Shown: positions 26,141 to 35,561 of the stretch, piece by piece | Position numbering within the stretch: the stretch's first letter is position 1 | Layout of the letters: the number at the start of each line of letters is the position of its first letter | Assembly: GCF_002931055.1 (NCBI RefSeq) | Contig: NZ_PSXX01000008.1 | Coordinates: 124,001 to 188,000, forward strand | Direction: 5' to 3' | Source: Pseudoclavibacter sp. AY1H1 | Lineage (GTDB): Bacteria > Actinomycetota > Actinomycetes > Actinomycetales > Microbacteriaceae | DNA: 64,000 bases | Translations under genes and position numbers: made by a program | Notes under the pieces: model-generated | Seen by the model: the letters and a program-made list of their open reading frames with translations, nothing else | Databases searched by the model: none | Told to the model about the DNA's origin: nothing

Positions 26141-27661
26141 ATGACCACAATGATCGAACAGCGCGCGGGCCGGAAGGAATGGCTCGGCCTCGCGGTGCTG
26201 ATGCTCCCCGTCCTCCTCGTGTCGATCGACAACACGGTCCTGAGCTTCGCCCTCCCGTACATCGCCCTCGACCTCCAGCCGAGCGCCGCGATGCAGCTCT
26301 GGATCATCGACATCTACCCGCTTGTCCTCGCGGGTCTGCTCGTCACGATGGGCTCCTTCGGCGACCGCATCGGACGCCGGAAGCTGCTCCTCATCGGCTC
26401 GACGGGCTTCGCGCTCGTCTCCGTGTTCGCAGCCTTCTCCGTCTCCGCCGAGATGCTGCTCATCTCGCGGCTCCTCCTCGGCTTCTTCGGCGCGATGATC
26501 ATGCCCTGCACGCTCTCGCTGCTGCGCGGCATGTTCCACGACCGCGCCCAGCGCCGCCTCGCCATCGCCGTCTGGGCGACCGGCTTCTCGGCGGGCACGG
26601 CCATCGGCCCGATCGTCGGCGGCGTGCTCCTCGAGCACTTCCACTGGGGCTCCGTCTTCCTCATCGCCGTCCCGTTCCTCCTGCCGCTCCTGATCTTCGC
26701 GCCGCTGCTCGTCACCGAGTCGCGCGACCCGAACCCGGGCCCCATCGACGTTCCCGCGATCCTCCTCTCCATGGCGGCCCTCGCGCCCATCGTCTTCGCG
26801 ATCAAGCACACGGCGACCGACGGCATCGACCTCATCTCGGTCGGCGCGCTCCTCATCGGCGTCCTCTCCGGCTGGCTGTTCGTGCGTCGCCTGCTGAAGC
26901 AGGAGAACCCGATCCTCGACATGCGCCTCTTCGCGGTGCCCGCCTTCACGGGCTCCGTGCTCGTGAACCTCGTGAGTGTCGTCGCGCTGGTCGGGCTTCT
27001 CTTCTTCCTGTCGCAGCACCTGCAGCTCATCCTCGGCCTCACGCCCCTGCAGGCTGGCCTCATGCTGCTCCCCGGAACCGTCACGATGATCGTCGCCGGG
27101 CTCCTCATCGTGCGTGTCGTGCGCCGCGTGAAGGTGCACATCGCCATGGCGTTCGGCCTGGGGCTCGCGTTCCTCGCCTACCTCTCGCTGGCGATCACGG
27201 GCGGCTCCGCCCCGCTGTGGATGCTCGTCGCAGCATTCACGCTCCTCGCGGCCGGCATCGCGATCGCCGAGACCCTCTCCAACGACGTCATCATCGCGAG
27301 TGTCCCGCCCGCCAAGGCCGGGGCGGCATCCGCCGTCTCCGAGACGGCCTACGAGGTGGGCGCGGTGCTCGGCACGAGCGTCCTCGGCGGCGTGCTCACT
27401 GCGAGCTACCGCTCCGGGATGGTCGTCCCGGAGGGGGCGACGGCCGAGCAGGCGCATGCCGCTCGCGAGACGCTCGCCGGTGCCGTGAACGTCTCGAACG
27501 AGCTCGAGGCCGGCGGCATGACCGCTCAGGCGCAGACGCTCCTCGACTCGGCGTTCCACGCGTTCGACGCCGGCAGCACCGTCACGTCGGCCGTCGGAGC
27601 CGTGCTCATGGTGGGCGCGATCATCCTCGCGCTGCGCATGGTCGGCAAGGCCACGGCCTAG
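26141..27661 (+). CDS. MFS multidrug exporter (DHA2 family)
   Basis: A 506-residue transporter with about 14 membrane segments, the DHA2 layout of QacA/SmvA-type drug-proton antiporters. Seen: LLVSIDNTVLSFALPYIALD in segment 1 with the Asp, the loop GSFGDRIGRRKLLL (motif A), and motif C-like GFSAGTAIGPIVGG in segment 5. Such proteins export cationic biocides and dyes. The divergent TetR gene and operators imply inducible expression. The ATG was chosen because the hydrophobic first segment begins about 15 residues later. Confidence 0.88.
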   Translation: MTTMIEQRAGRKEWLGLAVLMLPVLLVSIDNTVLSFALPYIALDLQPSAAMQLWIIDIYPLVLAGLLVTMGSFGDRIGRRKLLLIGSTGFALVSVFAAFSVSAEMLLISRLLLGFFGAMIMPCTLSLLRGMFHDRAQRRLAIAVWATGFSAGTAIGPIVGGVLLEHFHWGSVFLIAVPFLLPLLIFAPLLVTESRDPNPGPIDVPAILLSMAALAPIVFAIKHTATDGIDLISVGALLIGVLSGWLFVRRLLKQENPILDMRLFAVPAFTGSVLVNLVSVVALVGLLFFLSQHLQLILGLTPLQAGLMLLPGTVTMIVAGLLIVRVVRRVKVHIAMAFGLGLAFLAYLSLAITGGSAPLWMLVAAFTLLAAGIAIAETLSNDVIIASVPPAKAGAASAVSETAYEVGAVLGTSVLGGVLTASYRSGMVVPEGATAEQAHAARETLAGAVNVSNELEAGGMTAQAQTLLDSAFHAFDAGSTVTSAVGAVLMVGAIILALRMVGKATA

Positions 27662-27853
27662 CCGACGGCGCGCGCTGCGCCGCCTTCAACCGGTCTCCGA
27701 AATCGCGCAAGCCACCCGGACCCGGTACTGTCGCTGTCGAGCCGTCTTCCAACGCAGGAATCCGCTTCTGCACTGAACTCGTTTCCGTGGGGTGGGCTAC
27801 TCGACCGTGATGGCTGTTTGCGAGATTTGCCACACCCAGAGGAGAGCGAACGC

Positions 27854-28882
27854 ATGAAGATCGGACTGCTGACCAGCGGCGGCGACTGCCCCGGACTCAA
27901 CGCTGTCATTCGCGGCAGCGTGCTCCACGGCATCAAGACCTACGACAACGAGTTCGTGGGCTTCCGCGACGGCTGGCGCGGTGTCACCGAGGGCGACATC
28001 ATGGACCTCCCTCGCACCAAGGTCCGCGGCCTCGCGAAGCAGGGTGGCACGATCCTCGGCACGTCCCGCACCAACCCCTTCGACGGGCCGAACGGCGGCC
28101 CCGAGAACATCGCCGTGATGCTCGAGCGCCACTCGGTGGATGCGCTCATCGCGATCGGCGGAGAGGGCACCCTCGCGGGAGCCAAGCGCCTCGCTGACGC
28201 CGGCATCCCCGTCGTCGGCGTGCCGAAGACGATCGACAACGACCTCCAGGCCACCGACTACACGTTCGGCTTCGACACGGCCGTGCAGATCGCAACCGAC
28301 GCCATGGACCGCCTCCGCACGACCGGCGAGTCGCACCACCGCGTCATGGTCGCCGAGGTCATGGGTCGCAACGTCGGGTGGATCGCCCTGCACTCGGGTA
28401 TGGCCGCTGGCGCTCACGCCGTGCTCATCCCGGAGCAGAAGGTGCCCATGACGCAGGTCGCCGAGTGGGTCTCCGAGGTCCACCAGCGTGGGCGTTCGCC
28501 GCTGGTCGTCGTCGCCGAGGGCTTCATTCCCGAGGGTATGGACGAGGTGCTGTCGCAGGGCACCGAGGTCTCCGGGCGTCCGCTGCTCGGCGGCGTCGGC
28601 GACTACGTGACCGCTGAGCTCGAGAAGCTCACGGGCATCGAGACCCGCAACACGACGCTCGGCCACATCCAGCGCGGCGGCGCCCCGACCGGGTTCGACC
28701 GCGTGCTCGCGACCCGCTTCGGCCAGTACGCCGTCGATATGGTCAACGAGAAGCAGTGGGGCAACATGGTCGCCCTCCGCGGTACCGAGATGCAGACGGT
28801 CGCCTTCGAGGAGGCGCTCGACGGCCTCAAGACCGTTCCGCAGGACCGCTGGGACCAGGCGAAGATCTTCTTCGGACGCTAG
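27854..28882 (+). CDS. pfkA: 6-phosphofructokinase, actinobacterial type
   Basis: A 342-residue PfkA-superfamily kinase making fructose 1,6-bisphosphate. Seen: LLTSGGDCPGLNAVIRG (5-21), GGEGT (102-106), PKTIDND (124-130) and the substrate-binding MGRNVGWIAL. Gly105 in GGEGT fits ATP as donor, since PPi-dependent enzymes have Asp there. Lys125 in PKTIDND is shared with the PPi and mixed-substrate group. This combination is common in actinobacteria and most likely means ATP use. GAGGAG lies nine bases before the ATG. Monocistronic, with a strong hairpin after it. Confidence 0.92.
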   Translation: MKIGLLTSGGDCPGLNAVIRGSVLHGIKTYDNEFVGFRDGWRGVTEGDIMDLPRTKVRGLAKQGGTILGTSRTNPFDGPNGGPENIAVMLERHSVDALIAIGGEGTLAGAKRLADAGIPVVGVPKTIDNDLQATDYTFGFDTAVQIATDAMDRLRTTGESHHRVMVAEVMGRNVGWIALHSGMAAGAHAVLIPEQKVPMTQVAEWVSEVHQRGRSPLVVVAEGFIPEGMDEVLSQGTEVSGRPLLGGVGDYVTAELEKLTGIETRNTTLGHIQRGGAPTGFDRVLATRFGQYAVDMVNEKQWGNMVALRGTEMQTVAFEEALDGLKTVPQDRWDQAKIFFGR

Positions 28883-28909
28883 GCCAGAGGCCCCCGGGCC
28901 GAGACGAGC

Positions 28910-28943
28910 GAAGAGGGCGGATGCGCGTCCATCCGCCCTCTTC
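28910..28943. terminator. bidirectional terminator between pfkA and the DUF3817 gene
   Basis: GAAGAGGGCGGATG (28910-28923) and CATCCGCCCTCTTC (28930-28943) make a perfect 14-bp stem with a six-base loop between convergent genes. Confidence 0.8.
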
Positions 28944-28990
28944 GTGTCGCTTGGCGTTGACGGTCGGCTGCTCCCGACGGGCGAGTGGTC

Positions 28991-29497
28991 CTAGTGGGCG
29001 CCGGTGGGGCCGACGAGGGCACCGCTGAGGGAGCCCGTGAGGATGACCACGGCCAGGACGATGACGGCCGCGCTCATGGTGATGGGGCGGTCGACGAACC
29101 AGCGCACGATGCGCTGCAGCGAGAAGCCCTTCGACGGGGCCTCGCGCCAGCCGCCCTCGAGCGCACCGCGACGTTCTGCCCACCAGTCGTAGACGAGCGT
29201 CGCGAACGGCGGGATGGCGGCGAACCAGCCGAGCCCGAACATCCACCACGGCCAGCGCTGGTTGACACCGACGAACGCCGTGACGACGAGGTAGACCATG
29301 AACATGGCGCCGTGCAGCGAGCCGCCGACCGACACGAGGACGTCGGTGGTCTGCGTCACGTACTTCAGGAACATGCCCGTGAGCAGCAGGGCCCACGTGA
29401 TGGCCTCGCCGATCGACACGGCGCGCAGGAGGACCCGCGGGGTGAGGCGCCGGCCGTCGGCCGTGGCCTCGGGCGAGGTCGCCTGGGTCTGCGTCAT
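28991..29497 (-). CDS. DUF3817 family membrane protein
   Basis: A 168-residue integral membrane protein with a DUF3817 domain: RAVSIGEAITWALLLTGMFLKY, then GSLHGAMFMVYLVV, and PWWMFGLGWFAAIPPF are its hallmarks, with a final extra hydrophobic segment. The family is widespread in actinobacteria and has no known function; it resembles the YdzA/integral membrane proteins next to transport or guanine metabolism genes. The ATG at 29497 has GGAGAG upstream; a TTG nine codons earlier has none. It follows purQ by 33 bases on the same strand and may be co-transcribed with it. Confidence 0.8.
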   Translation of the reverse strand: MTQTQATSPEATADGRRLTPRVLLRAVSIGEAITWALLLTGMFLKYVTQTTDVLVSVGGSLHGAMFMVYLVVTAFVGVNQRWPWWMFGLGWFAAIPPFATLVYDWWAERRGALEGGWREAPSKGFSLQRIVRWFVDRPITMSAAVIVLAVVILTGSLSGALVGPTGAH

Positions 29498-29530
29498 TGG
29501 CTGCGCTGCGCTCTCCGTCTGCGACAAGGT

Positions 29531-30235
29531 CTAGACGCGCGCGAGCAGCGCCTCGACGGCGCTGCGGAAGATCGGGAGCCCATCGAGGCCCGAGGCCATG
29601 TGGGTTGCCGTGTCCGGACCGAAGCCGAGCTCGACCGCGTGCTCGGGGTGCGGCATGAGGCCGACCACGTTTCCGCGCTCGTTCGTGAGACCTGCGATGT
29701 CGTTGCGGGAGCCGTTCGGGTTGACGTCGACGTAGCGGAACGCGACCTGGCCCTCGCCCTCGATGCGCGCGAGGGTCTCGTCGTCGGCGATGAAGCCGCC
29801 CTCGCCGTTCTTCAGCGGGATCGTGATCTCCGCGCTCTTCTCGTAGGCGTTGGTCCAGACGGTGTCGTTGTTCTCGACGCGCAGCACCTGGTCACGGCAG
29901 ACGAACTTGCCGTGGTCGTTGCGGATGAGCCCGCCGGGCAGGAGATGCGCCTCGGTGAGCATCTGGAAGCCGTTGCAGATGCCGAGCACGGGCAGGCCCG
30001 CGTTGGCGGCCGTGATGACCTCGGCCATGATCGGCGAGTGGCTCGCGATCGCGCCGGCGCGGAGGTAGTCGCCGTAGCTGAACCCGCCGGGGAGGATGAT
30101 GGCGTCGACGCCGTGCAGGTCGTGCTCGCCGTGCCAGAGCGCGACGGCCTCGCCGCCCGCAAGGCGAACGGCGCGCTGGGCGTCCCGGTCGTCGAGCGAG
30201 CCGGGGAAGGTGATGACGCCGATGCGGGGGCTCAT
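29531..30235 (-). CDS. purQ: phosphoribosylformylglycinamidine synthase subunit PurQ
   Basis: A 234-residue class I glutamine amidotransferase supplying ammonia to PurL. Catalytic Cys lies in [11 protein letters not shown], the His-Glu pair in [11 protein letters not shown], and [15 protein letters not shown] forms the oxyanion side. Its ATG overlaps the purS stop by four bases (ATGA), so PurS and PurQ are made together. The PurL subunit gene lies 21 kb away at 5.7-8.2 kb. Confidence 0.95.
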   Translation of the reverse strand: MSPRIGVITFPGSLDDRDAQRAVRLAGGEAVALWHGEHDLHGVDAIILPGGFSYGDYLRAGAIASHSPIMAEVITAANAGLPVLGICNGFQMLTEAHLLPGGLIRNDHGKFVCRDQVLRVENNDTVWTNAYEKSAEITIPLKNGEGGFIADDETLARIEGEGQVAFRYVDVNPNGSRNDIAGLTNERGNVVGLMPHPEHAVELGFGPDTATHMASGLDGLPIFRSAVEALLARV

Positions 30236-30594
30236 GAAGCGGAGCCCTTCGACTGCACCTCGGCGGCGATGACCGACGCGAGGGAGTCCTCGGTCTCGAC
30301 CGCGGCGTCGTCGAGCTCGTCGGCGTCGTCCGGGGTCTCGGTGCCGTCGGGCAGCACGTCGATGGAGATGACGTCCTCGATGACCCCGTTGGCGAGGAGC
30401 TCATCGGCGACCTGCGAGATCTCCTCCATGAGCTCGGCCGTGACCTCGCGGTCGGTGGTGATCTCGAAGCGCTTGCCGACGCGCACGTCGTGCAGGTGGT
30501 CTTTGCCGAGGCGCGAGAGTGCGCCCGCGACGGCCTTGCCCTGCGGGTCGAGAAGTTCCTGCTTCGGCATGACGATGACGACGATCTTGGGCAT
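30232..30594 (-). CDS. purS: phosphoribosylformylglycinamidine synthase subunit PurS
   Basis: A 120-residue protein; the first 80 residues are PurS ([28 protein letters not shown]), the small dimeric subunit that joins PurL to PurQ. The last 35 residues are an acidic extension ([10 protein letters not shown]) beyond the usual 80-residue length. GGAG lies nine bases before the ATG. It is first in a purS-purQ unit and divergent from the AI-2E-family gene. Confidence 0.93.
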   Translation of the reverse strand: MPKIVVIVMPKQELLDPQGKAVAGALSRLGKDHLHDVRVGKRFEITTDREVTAELMEEISQVADELLANGVIEDVISIDVLPDGTETPDDADELDDAAVETEDSLASVIAAEVQSKGSAS

Positions 30595-30759
30595 CGGGAG
30601 CGGCTCCGATTCGATGGAGGAAAGAGACGCCCCCAGCTTACCGTCAGGCGCGGATGCGCGAGGCTCGTCCACAATGTCGGTGCACACGCATAGCCTTGTC
30701 ACATCTTCGCGCCGGCGGGCACCTCCGCCGGCCGCCTCACCGACCTTCTGGGAGCATCC

Positions 30760-32163
30760 ATGAGCGACAAGCTCAAGCGCCTCTTCGGCCGCGACAAGCC
30801 AGCGGCTCGCCCTGCGCTGCCGGCCCCCTCCGCATCTTCCGTGGCCGCCCAGCTGGCGGCGCAGTCCGCAGGGCCGGTGGAGCACCTCGAGGCCCCGGCC
30901 CGAGACGAGGTCATGGTCGGCGGCAGCGCCGTGCAGGCGTACGCGCCCGACGACGGCGAGGGCCGCGGGCGTCGCCCGACGAGCGTCGGCGTCATGTGGA
31001 CCGACCAGCTCGGACGAGTCGCCACCCGCGCGCTGCAGGGGCTGGTCATCGTCGCGGCCGCGACACTGCTCATCTTCGCGGGGCTGCAGGTCACGATCGT
31101 CGTCATCCCGGTGCTCCTCGCGCTCATCGTGTCTGCCGCCGCGTGGCCCATCATCAAGTTCCTCACGTCCAAGAAGTGGCCGCCGGCCCTGGCGACCGTC
31201 ACGGTGCTGCTCGCGATCATCGTCTTCCTCGGCGGCGCGCTCACGATGGTCGTCCTCCTTGTGCGGAACCAGTGGTCCGACCTCTCCGAGCAGGCCGTCC
31301 AGGGGTTCAACCAGGCCATCGAGTGGGTGAACGCGACCTTCCCCATCACGATCAATCAGGACCAGATCAACGAGTGGCTCGGGCAGGCTCAAGACTTCAT
31401 CTTCACGAGCCAGTTCGGCAACGCCGCCGCGAGCGGCCTCACCGCCGGCATCTCCGGCGTGACCACGTTCATCACGAGCGGCGTGCTCTTCGTCGTCATC
31501 CTCTTCTTCTTCATGAAAGATGGCCCGCTCATCTGGGGCTTCCTCACGAAGCCACTCAAGGGCGCCAACCAGCGCCGCGCGCGCCTCATGGGGTCCCGTG
31601 CGGTTGAGGTCATGGGCGGGTACGTGCGCGGCACGGTCATCGTCGCGCTCGTGGATGCGGTGTTCATCGGCATCGGGCTCGCCATCGTCGGGGTGCCCCT
31701 GGCCTTCCCGCTCGCGGTCCTCGTGTTCATCCTCGCGTTCATCCCGATCGTGGGAGCGACACTCGCGGGTGTCCTGGCCGCGCTGGTGGCGCTCGTCACG
31801 AACGGGCTCGTCCCGGCCGTCGTCGTCGTCGGAATCGTCGTGCTCGTCAACCAGCTCGAGGGCAACTTCCTGCAGCCGGTCGTGCTCGGCAAGTCGCTCA
31901 AGCTGCACGAGCTCGTCGTCCTCATCGCGCTGACCGTCGGCACGATCCTCGGTGGCATCGTCGGCACGCTGCTCGCGGTGCCCGTTGCGGCAGTCAGCTG
32001 GGCGCTCATCCGCGCCTGGTACGAGCCGCTCGAGAAGCTGCAGGAAGACGAGGCGGTTCCCGACGACATGCGCACGCGGCTGCCCTGGCGCAAGGACCTC
32101 GGCGAGGAAGATGCCGCTGTCGGCGCTGCCTCCGACGCCAAGGGCTCGAACACCGACGCCTGA
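30760..32163 (+). CDS. AI-2E family transporter
   Basis: A 467-residue membrane protein of the AI-2E exporter (UPF0118/TqsA/YdiK) family. About 80 hydrophilic N-terminal residues precede eight membrane segments; the conserved C-terminal block reads LAFIPIVGATLAGVLAAL, NQLEGNFLQPVVLGKSLKLH and GGIVGTLLAVPVAAV. Members export signals or act as sodium-proton antiporters; the specific substrate here is unknown. It ends in a one-base overlap (TGATG) with the next gene. Confidence 0.9.
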   Translation: MSDKLKRLFGRDKPAARPALPAPSASSVAAQLAAQSAGPVEHLEAPARDEVMVGGSAVQAYAPDDGEGRGRRPTSVGVMWTDQLGRVATRALQGLVIVAAATLLIFAGLQVTIVVIPVLLALIVSAAAWPIIKFLTSKKWPPALATVTVLLAIIVFLGGALTMVVLLVRNQWSDLSEQAVQGFNQAIEWVNATFPITINQDQINEWLGQAQDFIFTSQFGNAAASGLTAGISGVTTFITSGVLFVVILFFFMKDGPLIWGFLTKPLKGANQRRARLMGSRAVEVMGGYVRGTVIVALVDAVFIGIGLAIVGVPLAFPLAVLVFILAFIPIVGATLAGVLAALVALVTNGLVPAVVVVGIVVLVNQLEGNFLQPVVLGKSLKLHELVVLIALTVGTILGGIVGTLLAVPVAAVSWALIRAWYEPLEKLQEDEAVPDDMRTRLPWRKDLGEEDAAVGAASDAKGSNTDA

Positions 32164-33020
32164 TGTGGAGCCAGCTCACCCGGGGGATCCGGAGCAAGGG
32201 GATGCTCGCCGAGCTCAGCTCGGCAGGCATCGCGGTGGCGGTTCTCGTCGGCGTCTGGACGCTGTACACGATCGCCGACGTCACGCAGTTCCCCTACGAC
32301 GCCTCCACATGGTCCTACGCGGGCATGGGCGCTCCCGCGCTCCTCGGCATCTGGCTGATCGTTGAGCTCCTCAGTCTTCCTGACACCCCGGATCGCCCGC
32401 TGCTCGGGCGCTTCATGGTTCGCACGATGGTGGTCGGGCCGGTGCTGTTCACGGCCGCCTGGCTGATCGGTTCGCTGCTCCTGCTCGTGCTGACGCTGAC
32501 TGGCGGCATCGTGCCGGAGCTCAACGAGACGGAATCGCCGGTCGCCGAGCTCCTGCTCAACGCCTTCCTCACCTGGCTGGTTGGGTTCGCCGCCGTGCTC
32601 TGCGGGGCGCTTGTCGGCCTCGTCTTCGTGGTACTTCCGGTCCTGTCCTGGCGTGATCCCGCGCGGGCGGCGTCGATCAACGCCGAGCCAGCGCCGAAGG
32701 GGAGCCTCGCCAGGGCCCGGCTCGAGCGGATGACCTTCGCGGGCATGCTTATGCTCATCTTCCTCGCCCCGTCGCTGTGGGTATCCGGCGAGAGCAACGC
32801 TCGCGGGCGGAACGCCGTCGAGGCGTTCCAGAACACCTGGCTCGCGATCGTCGACTTCGAACCGTCCTGGTGGGACCGCTACCTGTGGGACGTGCTCTGG
32901 GTGCTCGGGATGCTCAGCGCCCTCCTGCTCGTTGCGTCCGTCGTCGCGGTCGTGGTCATGCGGAAGCCGCAGAAGGGCGAGTCGCCGAGGGGGCGCGCCG
33001 CCGACCGCGGTGGCGAGTAG
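32163..33020 (+). CDS. hypothetical membrane protein
   Basis: A 285-residue protein I do not recognise. It has about six hydrophobic segments: residues 20-40, 52-70, 88-114, 130-160, 190-208 and 228-250, with a short basic, charged C-terminal tail. No enzymatic motif is evident. Translational coupling to the AI-2E-family gene (TGATG) suggests a partner or regulator of that transporter. Codon use matches its neighbours. Confidence 0.75.
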   Translation: MWSQLTRGIRSKGMLAELSSAGIAVAVLVGVWTLYTIADVTQFPYDASTWSYAGMGAPALLGIWLIVELLSLPDTPDRPLLGRFMVRTMVVGPVLFTAAWLIGSLLLLVLTLTGGIVPELNETESPVAELLLNAFLTWLVGFAAVLCGALVGLVFVVLPVLSWRDPARAASINAEPAPKGSLARARLERMTFAGMLMLIFLAPSLWVSGESNARGRNAVEAFQNTWLAIVDFEPSWWDRYLWDVLWVLGMLSALLLVASVVAVVVMRKPQKGESPRGRAADRGGE

Positions 33021-33052
33021 CGGTCCCCGGACGCCTGTACATAGGCGGACTC

Positions 33053-33079
33053 GCAGCACGCAGCACGCAGCACGCAGCT
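33053..33079. repeat. short GCAGCAC tandem repeat
   Basis: Three perfect GCAGCAC heptamers (33053-33073) and a partial fourth follow the hypothetical membrane gene. Too short to suggest more than replication slippage. Confidence 0.6.
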
Positions 33080-33147
33080 CGCTCGCCCCTCACCCCTTAC
33101 CGGTCGTGACGCGCGCACTTCTGGCGCATCCAAAACCTGTTGTGATA

Positions 33148-33159
33148 ATGTCAGGACAT
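33148..33159. promoter_or_regulatory. palindrome upstream of the transaldolase-family gene
   Basis: ATGTCAGGACAT is a perfect 5+2+5 palindrome, 150 bases before the start codon and next to AT-rich TGTGATAATG. Shape resembles GntR-type operators for sugar acid genes. No regulator gene is adjacent. Confidence 0.35.
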
Positions 33160-33308
33160 ATGCGGCAGGCGGGTATCGGCCGACACGGACTCGAAGGCGA
33201 GCATCCACGTCGGTGATGGCCCGCGAGGCCTGACGCCTCGGACCTCGGGGTGTGTGGCCGCCGCGGCACCGGCGACCCCGGGCATCCGCCACCGATGAGG
33301 AGAACAGC

Positions 33309-34421
33309 ATGACCCTGCTCGACACAGCGCCGTCCAGTGACAACGGCACTTCAGCCACGAAGCTCGCACCCCTCGCCTGGGCGGCGCAGAACACGAAGAC
33401 CGCCCTCTGGAACGACTCCGCAGACCCCGAGGAGCTCACGAGGTCCATCGAGTTCGGCGCGGTCGGCGCCACCTGCAACCCCGTCATCGCCTTCGCCGCC
33501 ATCAAGAAGCGCCCTGACGTCTGGGGCCCGCGCATCAAGGAGATCGCGGCGCAGAACCCCACGTGGGGCGAGTCGGAGATCGGCTGGCAGGCCGTGCGCG
33601 ACCTCTCGATCAACGCGGCCCTCCTCCTGGAACCGGAGTTCGAGCGCAGCGGAGGCCGCAACGGCCGCCTCTCCATCCAGACCGACCCGCGCCTGCACCG
33701 CGACGCAGCTGCCCTCGCCGACCAGGCCGAGGAGTTCTCGAAGCTGGCGAAGAACATCATCGTGAAGATCCCCGCCACGAAGACGGGTATCGAGGCCATG
33801 GAGGAAGCCGCCTACCGCGGCGTCAGCATCAACGCGACCCTCAGCTTCACCGTGCCGCAGGCTGTCGCGGTCGGTGCAGCCCTCGAGCGCGCCCTCGAGC
33901 GCCGAGCCGCCGACGGTCTCCCCGAGCAGGAGTTCGGGCATGTCGTCACCATCATGGGTGGGCGCCTCGACGACTGGCTCAAGAAGTGGACGACCGCCAA
34001 CCGCATCCTCGTCACTCCCGGCATCCTCGAGTGGGCAGGTGTCGCGGCGCTCAAGCGCGCGCACGCCGTGTTCCAGGAGCGTCGCTACCGCAGCCGCGTG
34101 CTCTCGGCGGCATTCCGCAACCAGCTCCAGTGGTCGGAGCTCGTGGGCGGAGACCTCGTCGTCTCGCCGCCGTTCGACTGGCAGGCGCGCATCAATGAGA
34201 ACGACATCCCTGTCGCGGATCGCATCGGCGTTCCCGTGGAGGCCGGGATCCTCGAGGAGCTGAACACCCTCAGCGAGTTCCGCCGGGCCTACGAGGTCGA
34301 TGGCATGACCGCTGAGGAGTTCCAGGACTTCGGCGCGGCACGCAACACGCTCCGCCAGTTCCTCGACGCGGATGCGCAGCTCGACGCGCTCGTGCGCGAC
34401 ATCCTGGTGCCCGCCGCGTAG
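33309..34421 (+). CDS. transaldolase-family enzyme
   Basis: A 370-residue TIM-barrel protein of the transaldolase family. The Schiff-base lysine is in NIIVKIPATKTG (about residue 155), and GATCNPVIAF and GVSINATLSFTVPQ match the family's conserved segments. It differs from housekeeping Tal: it has an N-terminal AWAAQNTKTALWNDSADPEE segment and a longer C-terminus, and no tkt or zwf is nearby. A specialised sugar or sulfosugar transaldolase is possible but unproven. GGAG precedes the ATG. The 150-base leader with the ATGTCAGGACAT palindrome suggests substrate regulation. Confidence 0.8.
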   Translation: MTLLDTAPSSDNGTSATKLAPLAWAAQNTKTALWNDSADPEELTRSIEFGAVGATCNPVIAFAAIKKRPDVWGPRIKEIAAQNPTWGESEIGWQAVRDLSINAALLLEPEFERSGGRNGRLSIQTDPRLHRDAAALADQAEEFSKLAKNIIVKIPATKTGIEAMEEAAYRGVSINATLSFTVPQAVAVGAALERALERRAADGLPEQEFGHVVTIMGGRLDDWLKKWTTANRILVTPGILEWAGVAALKRAHAVFQERRYRSRVLSAAFRNQLQWSELVGGDLVVSPPFDWQARINENDIPVADRIGVPVEAGILEELNTLSEFRRAYEVDGMTAEEFQDFGAARNTLRQFLDADAQLDALVRDILVPAA

Positions 34422-34754
34422 CGTGCGCAGGCCTGCCGTATCCGCTTCCTGAACTGAGTTCGGCCGCGCCGCGTCGCGACACCCGGAGCGTGCCGAGCTC
34501 ATCCCGCCTGCTGCTCAATCAGTGGGGCGGCGCAGGGGAGGGGCCGTCGTTTTCTCGCGAGGAAAGCCCAGGCGCCTCCCCTTCTGCGCGCCTCGCGCAT
34601 GAGGGCCACTGCTTTTGGAGTGCCCCGGCCCCGTCCGCCCTCTCGGGCCCTCTCCCGCCCCTTCTCCTCCCCAGAACCGCCACAAGAGTGAGGGAGGTGC
34701 AGGCTTCTCGCCTCGGGCGGGTGCTTCTGCCTGACGCTTGCTTCTGGCGGATGC
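34422..34754. other. 333-base intergenic region between convergent genes
   Basis: GC- and C-rich sequence with no reading frame of codon-like composition and no member of the three repeat families. The only structure I see is a near-palindrome TTTTCTCGCGAGGAAA at 34550-34565, which may be a terminator stem for either convergent gene. Confidence 0.4.
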
Positions 34755-35468
34755 TCAGCTCGTGGGCGCGCCGCGCTTGGCTGCAGGCAGCACGACGTTG
34801 TCGATGATGCCGATCAGGAAGTCGCGGTCGGGGGAGCGGCGCAGGATGAGTGTGCGAAAGGCGGCCATGGCCGGTGCGATCGTGCTCAGGGTGTCGAGGT
34901 CGACGTCGGCGGAGATCTCCCCGCGCTCGATCGCCCGCTCGAAGATGGCGCGGTTGGCGGCTGCCCTCGGTGCGACGATCGCCTCCTGGGCCGCCGCGGC
35001 CATCTCGGGGTCGCGGGCGATCATCGAGACGACCCCCGTCATGACGTTGAGCTTGCGCTCGGCGTCGCGGATGCTCGGCGGGCGCACCAGCGCGACCAGG
35101 TCGCCCCGCAGGGAGCCCGTGTCCGGGAGGGCGGCGAGGTCCAGGTCCTTCGACTTCATGCAGGCGACGGCGTCGAGTACGAGGTCCGACTTCGAGGCCC
35201 AGCGTCGGTAGAGCGTGGCCTTGCCGGCCTTCGCGCGGGTCGCGACCATGTCGATCGTCATGCCGTCGTAGCCCGTCTCGGCGAGCACATCCAGTGCCGC
35301 TTCGAGGATGTCGGTGTCTCGCGTGTGGTCGCGCTTGCGGCCGAGCCTTGGCTTCTTCTCGGCGCCTGCCGGGGACTGCGAGGTCGGTGCCGCGGGTGCG
35401 CTCGCCGCTCCAGTCGCCTCGGTCGCCGGTGCTGCGGGGGAGCTGTCGGCGAGGTCAGTCTGCGTCAT
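34755..35468 (-). CDS. TetR-family repressor
   Basis: A 237-residue regulator with a 45-residue Ala/Pro/Ser-rich N-terminal extension and then the TetR helix-turn-helix (ILEAALDVLAETGYDGMTIDMV, KATLYRRWASKSDLV). The C-terminal half resembles the TetR_C_16 type. Divergent from a second DHA2-type exporter, so a likely repressor of it. The ATG at 35468 has AGAGG eight bases upstream. A GTG three codons earlier is possible but has no ribosome site. Confidence 0.85.
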   Translation of the reverse strand: MTQTDLADSSPAAPATEATGAASAPAAPTSQSPAGAEKKPRLGRKRDHTRDTDILEAALDVLAETGYDGMTIDMVATRAKAGKATLYRRWASKSDLVLDAVACMKSKDLDLAALPDTGSLRGDLVALVRPPSIRDAERKLNVMTGVVSMIARDPEMAAAAQEAIVAPRAAANRAIFERAIERGEISADVDLDTLSTIAPAMAAFRTLILRRSPDRDFLIGIIDNVVLPAAKRGAPTS

Positions 35469-35509
35469 CGAAACCACCTCTCGTTGTGGTCACAGCCTAG
35501 CTCGCGACA

Positions 35510-35549
35510 TTACGAAACTCAAGGTATCCGAAACGACTCAGTCTCGTAT
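35510..35549. promoter_or_regulatory. possible operator between the second TetR/MFS pair
   Basis: ACGAAACT near 35513 is answered by AGTCTCGT near 35540 (one mismatch), and GACTCAGTC lies between. These fall in the divergent promoter. Low certainty because arms are widely spaced. Confidence 0.35.
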
Positions 35550-35561
35550 ATGGTGAGCCGC